9,255 bases of DNA, taken from NCBI GenBank assembly GCA_023230825.1, contig JALNWO010000062.1, positions 1 to 9,255 of the forward strand, read 5' to 3'. The position numbers and the translations under genes are program-made. This stretch comes from Acholeplasmataceae bacterium (GTDB lineage: Bacteria > Bacillota_I > Bacilli_A > Acholeplasmatales > Acholeplasmataceae). Below, one piece after another: positions 7,221 to 9,255 of this stretch (position 1 is its first letter; each line of letters begins with the position of its first letter). Below the pieces are notes generated by a model. That model saw nothing but the letters and a program-made list of their open reading frames with translations, was not told the DNA's origin and did not search any database.

Positions 7221-8958
7221 GATTTCCTATAAAACTATCAAGCTCTACATTTTTCGGAAGGTTTAGCTTTTTTCGTAGCCGATAACGGTTTACGTTAACC
7301 GAGCTATGTGAAAGATTGAGCATCTGAGCAATTTGTTTTGCTGACATACCAATACGTATGTAAGCACACATTTTTAATTCATTTTGAGTAAGGTCAGGGA
7401 ATTTCTTCTGTAGAATTTTAAAAAAAGTTGGGTTTACTTCTGTGAAATGCGCAACAAAATCGTTCCAATAATTATCCGTGTTAAGATTGCTTTTAATGAG
7501 TTTATTTATTTGATTTTTTATCTCTCCTCCATCGCTCCTTTTTTCTGTCCGCATATTATTCAGTTTTAAAATTTGGTTCAGAATATCGTTTTTATTGGCA
7601 AGCAACAACGAATAAGAAGTGACTTCTCGGAGTTTATCGTTAATCTCTTCCGATTGCAATTTTTGTTTCTTTTGCTCTTGAAATAACTTTTCCGTTAATT
7701 CATTATTCTCAATCTCTTTCAGTTGTGCCTTATGACGCATATTGGCTCTTTTTTGCAGGGTAATAATCAATAACAGAATAAATACGATGATGATTGCAAA
7801 TGCCACAACGACAGTAACCGTCATTTGTTTATTCTTTAATAAAACCTCTTGTTCGGCAATTCTAAGTTTATTTTCCGATGATTCTATGATCATAGAAGTA
7901 TATCCCTGATAAAGATCATTTGTTTTAGGCCACAAGAATTCATGTATTAAATCTTGGTATTCGGTTAAATAGTGATAAGTGCTATCAGGCTGCCCCATTT
8001 CCAAAAATAATCCTGATAATTTATAAGCAACAGACGACAATTTTTCAAGATTTTCGTTCTTGATAGCTAATTCCTTGGTTTTTACGTAATATTGATAGGC
8101 CTGTTCATAGTCTTTGACATACGTATGATAATAAATTCCAATATTTTGATATAACACAAGCAGTAAGTTATTGTTATCGATATTTTGCATAAGCTCCATC
8201 GCTTTTGTAAAATATTCAAACGCTTTTTCTTGCTCTTGCGCACTCCCATAATAAGCTCCTAAATTTATATGGGCAAGCGTCAGCAATGCTGTATCTCCAA
8301 TTATAACAAGATCCGGAATAATCTGTGAAACGGCTTCAATTGCTTTCTCATAATCTTCGCGAAAGAACGCAATCATGCTTTTATTCATTTTTATTTTATA
8401 GAAGTCAATATTTTCTTCTGATGCGATCTTTGCCGCTTCATCGTAATAATATTCTCCCAATTCATAATCTTGAATATACGGGCATATATTACCCAACATC
8501 ATGAGCGTTTTAACCATCATTTCTGTTTTATCAAGTTGGGTGAATTGCTCCAATGCGGTTATCCCATTTTTAAAAGCTTCCGGATAATTCCCATGAGCCA
8601 TATTGGTAAGTGAGCGAGAATAAGATAACAACGCTCTGTCGACAGACTGTATGGATGAATTATCGATTTGCAATAAAAAATCTATTTTAGGGATTAATGT
8701 TGGCCCTTTCAGGTTTTGAGAATATTCAATCAAGGTTTCCCAATAGATAGCTTGTATCAAAATTCCGGGATTTTTCGGAACAGTTTCCGCTATCGAATAA
8801 AGTTCTTTCACGAGATTTTTGGCCTTTGTCCCTTGTGAAAAATAATATTGATTGATTAGCTGGGTAATGGAATCAACCCGTTGCTTTTCTGTTGGTTTTG
8901 CCGATAAAAATAAAGTAGAAAATAAAATAACGGCGCATATTATGATTTTCATTATCAT
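7216..8958 (-). CDS. Membrane-bound TPR protein with LuxR-type DNA-binding domain
   Basis: A 580-residue one-component regulator of a kind common in Bacteroidota. Residues 1-20 form a signal peptide or anchor (MIMKIIICAVILFSTLFLSA). Residues about 28-345 are helical TPR-like repeats, seen in stretches such as GNYPEAFKNGITALEQF, EDYEKAIEAVSQIIP and KAFEYFTKAMELM. A single membrane helix spans about 380-401, followed by LQKR. By the positive-inside rule this places the TPR part in the periplasm and the rest in the cytoplasm. A charged coiled coil follows (about 403-465). The C-terminal HTH (about 520-580) has LTQNELKMCAYIRIGMSAKQ, then SSVNVNRYRLRKKL, matching the GerE/LuxR fold. There is no receiver, kinase or ligase domain, so the signal is probably passed through the membrane by the protein itself. 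The start could equally be the third codon (ATG at 8952), which gives a more standard signal peptide. The adhesin-Omp28 unit lies 292 bases downstream in the same orientation, behind its own promoter. Regulation of that unit is possible but unproven. Confidence 0.9.
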   Translation of the reverse strand: MIMKIIICAVILFSTLFLSAKPTEKQRVDSITQLINQYYFSQGTKAKNLVKELYSIAETVPKNPGILIQAIYWETLIEYSQNLKGPTLIPKIDFLLQIDNSSIQSVDRALLSYSRSLTNMAHGNYPEAFKNGITALEQFTQLDKTEMMVKTLMMLGNICPYIQDYELGEYYYDEAAKIASEENIDFYKIKMNKSMIAFFREDYEKAIEAVSQIIPDLVIIGDTALLTLAHINLGAYYGSAQEQEKAFEYFTKAMELMQNIDNNNLLLVLYQNIGIYYHTYVKDYEQAYQYYVKTKELAIKNENLEKLSSVAYKLSGLFLEMGQPDSTYHYLTEYQDLIHEFLWPKTNDLYQGYTSMIIESSENKLRIAEQEVLLKNKQMTVTVVVAFAIIIVFILLLIITLQKRANMRHKAQLKEIENNELTEKLFQEQKKQKLQSEEINDKLREVTSYSLLLANKNDILNQILKLNNMRTEKRSDGGEIKNQINKLIKSNLNTDNYWNDFVAHFTEVNPTFFKILQKKFPDLTQNELKMCAYIRIGMSAKQIAQMLNLSHSSVNVNRYRLRKKLNLPKNVELDSFIGNL

Positions 8959-8991
8959 TCATTTTTGAAAAGTGAATTTAACCTAGTTTAT

Positions 8992-9255
8992 TCACAAAAA
9001 TAGAAAAAATGAGGACAAATATGTTGTTGCTTGATTAATATCAGACGTACACATGTTAATAACCTTTTCTTCCTTAAAAGCATACCTATAAGTAAATTTA
9101 ATTTTTAGTCGAGAAGAAACAGATGTTGGGAAATAAGCAGAATTTCTATAATTCGAAAAATATCCTTCTGGAATATTATAAAGAGTGTCAGATGTGTTAG
9201 ATATAACCGAAGCAGGCATTTTGTAGGTATCATCAGATAGGTTGTAGGTTATCAA
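8992..9255 (-). CDS. Possible partial reading frame at the right edge
   Basis: A minus-strand frame is open from the window edge to a TGA at 8994-8992 (87 residues visible), with its start probably outside the window. It is rich in Ser, Tyr and Thr and has two similar short units, SDDTYKMPAS and SDTLYNIPEG, then RLKIKFTYRYAF, which could be beta strands of a secreted or outer-membrane protein. The last 20 residues look less protein-like and may follow a frameshift. An open frame this long is unlikely by chance in AT-rich DNA but not impossible. No family is recognised. Its stop is only 33 bases before the TPR-LuxR start. Confidence 0.35.
   Translation of the reverse strand: MITYNLSDDTYKMPASVISNTSDTLYNIPEGYFSNYRNSAYFPTSVSSRLKIKFTYRYAFKEEKVINMCTSDINQATTYLSSFFLFL
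9016..9023 (-). promoter_or_regulatory. Possible -7 box for the TPR-LuxR gene
   Basis: On the minus strand this reads CATATTTG, seven of eight positions of the Bacteroidota TAnnTTTG box, about 58 bases before the regulator's ATG. There is no clear TTTG at the usual spacing upstream, and the site would lie inside the end of the possible edge reading frame. Confidence 0.2.

Overview
The window looks like chromosomal DNA of an AT-rich member of the Bacteroidota, most likely a Bacteroidales-type organism that has a type IX secretion system (T9SS). Three things point there. Two large minus-strand proteins end in a T9SS type A sorting domain. A good Bacteroidota -7 promoter box (TATCTTTG) lies ahead of the longer one. 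The third large protein is a membrane-bound TPR protein with a C-terminal LuxR-type helix-turn-helix, an architecture typical of this phylum.

Layout from left to right. Positions 1-204 are AT-rich flank with no convincing gene. Positions 205-1744 are a decayed insertion sequence of the IS1634 group (IS4-like DDE transposase). It has 17/18-matching terminal inverted repeats and a transposase broken by three frameshifts, although all catalytic motifs are still readable. Positions 1745-2350 hold no intact gene. On the minus strand this stretch carries what looks like the debris of a small XRE-type helix-turn-helix gene, a ten-base homopolymer (C on the given strand, G on the other) and a 46-codon open frame of unknown nature. 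A strong hairpin terminator at 2352-2382 closes the minus-strand transcription unit that follows.

Positions 2403-6923 hold two secreted-protein genes on the minus strand, 39 bases apart and probably co-transcribed from the promoter near 6993-7000. The first in transcription order is a 905-residue multidomain adhesin-like protein (4206-6923). It has three fibronectin-type-III-like modules, the first two each split by an inserted domain (a cleaved-adhesin jelly roll and a putative beta-propeller), plus a carboxypeptidase-regulatory-like domain and a T9SS tail. The second is a 587-residue Omp28-family protein (2403-4166) with a thioredoxin-like CxxC motif and a T9SS tail. Upstream, in the same orientation but with its own intergenic region, is the 580-residue TPR/transmembrane/LuxR-type regulator (7216-8958). 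A possible partial reading frame enters from the right edge (8992-9255).

How the genes may work together is inference. The adhesin and Omp28 proteins would be exported by Sec, then moved across the outer membrane by T9SS and held at the cell surface or released. The one-component TPR-LuxR protein could sense an envelope or extracellular cue and control nearby surface-protein genes; only its position supports this. No CRISPR array, tRNA, rRNA or complete defence system was seen. The most unusual feature is the nested domain design of the 905-residue protein.
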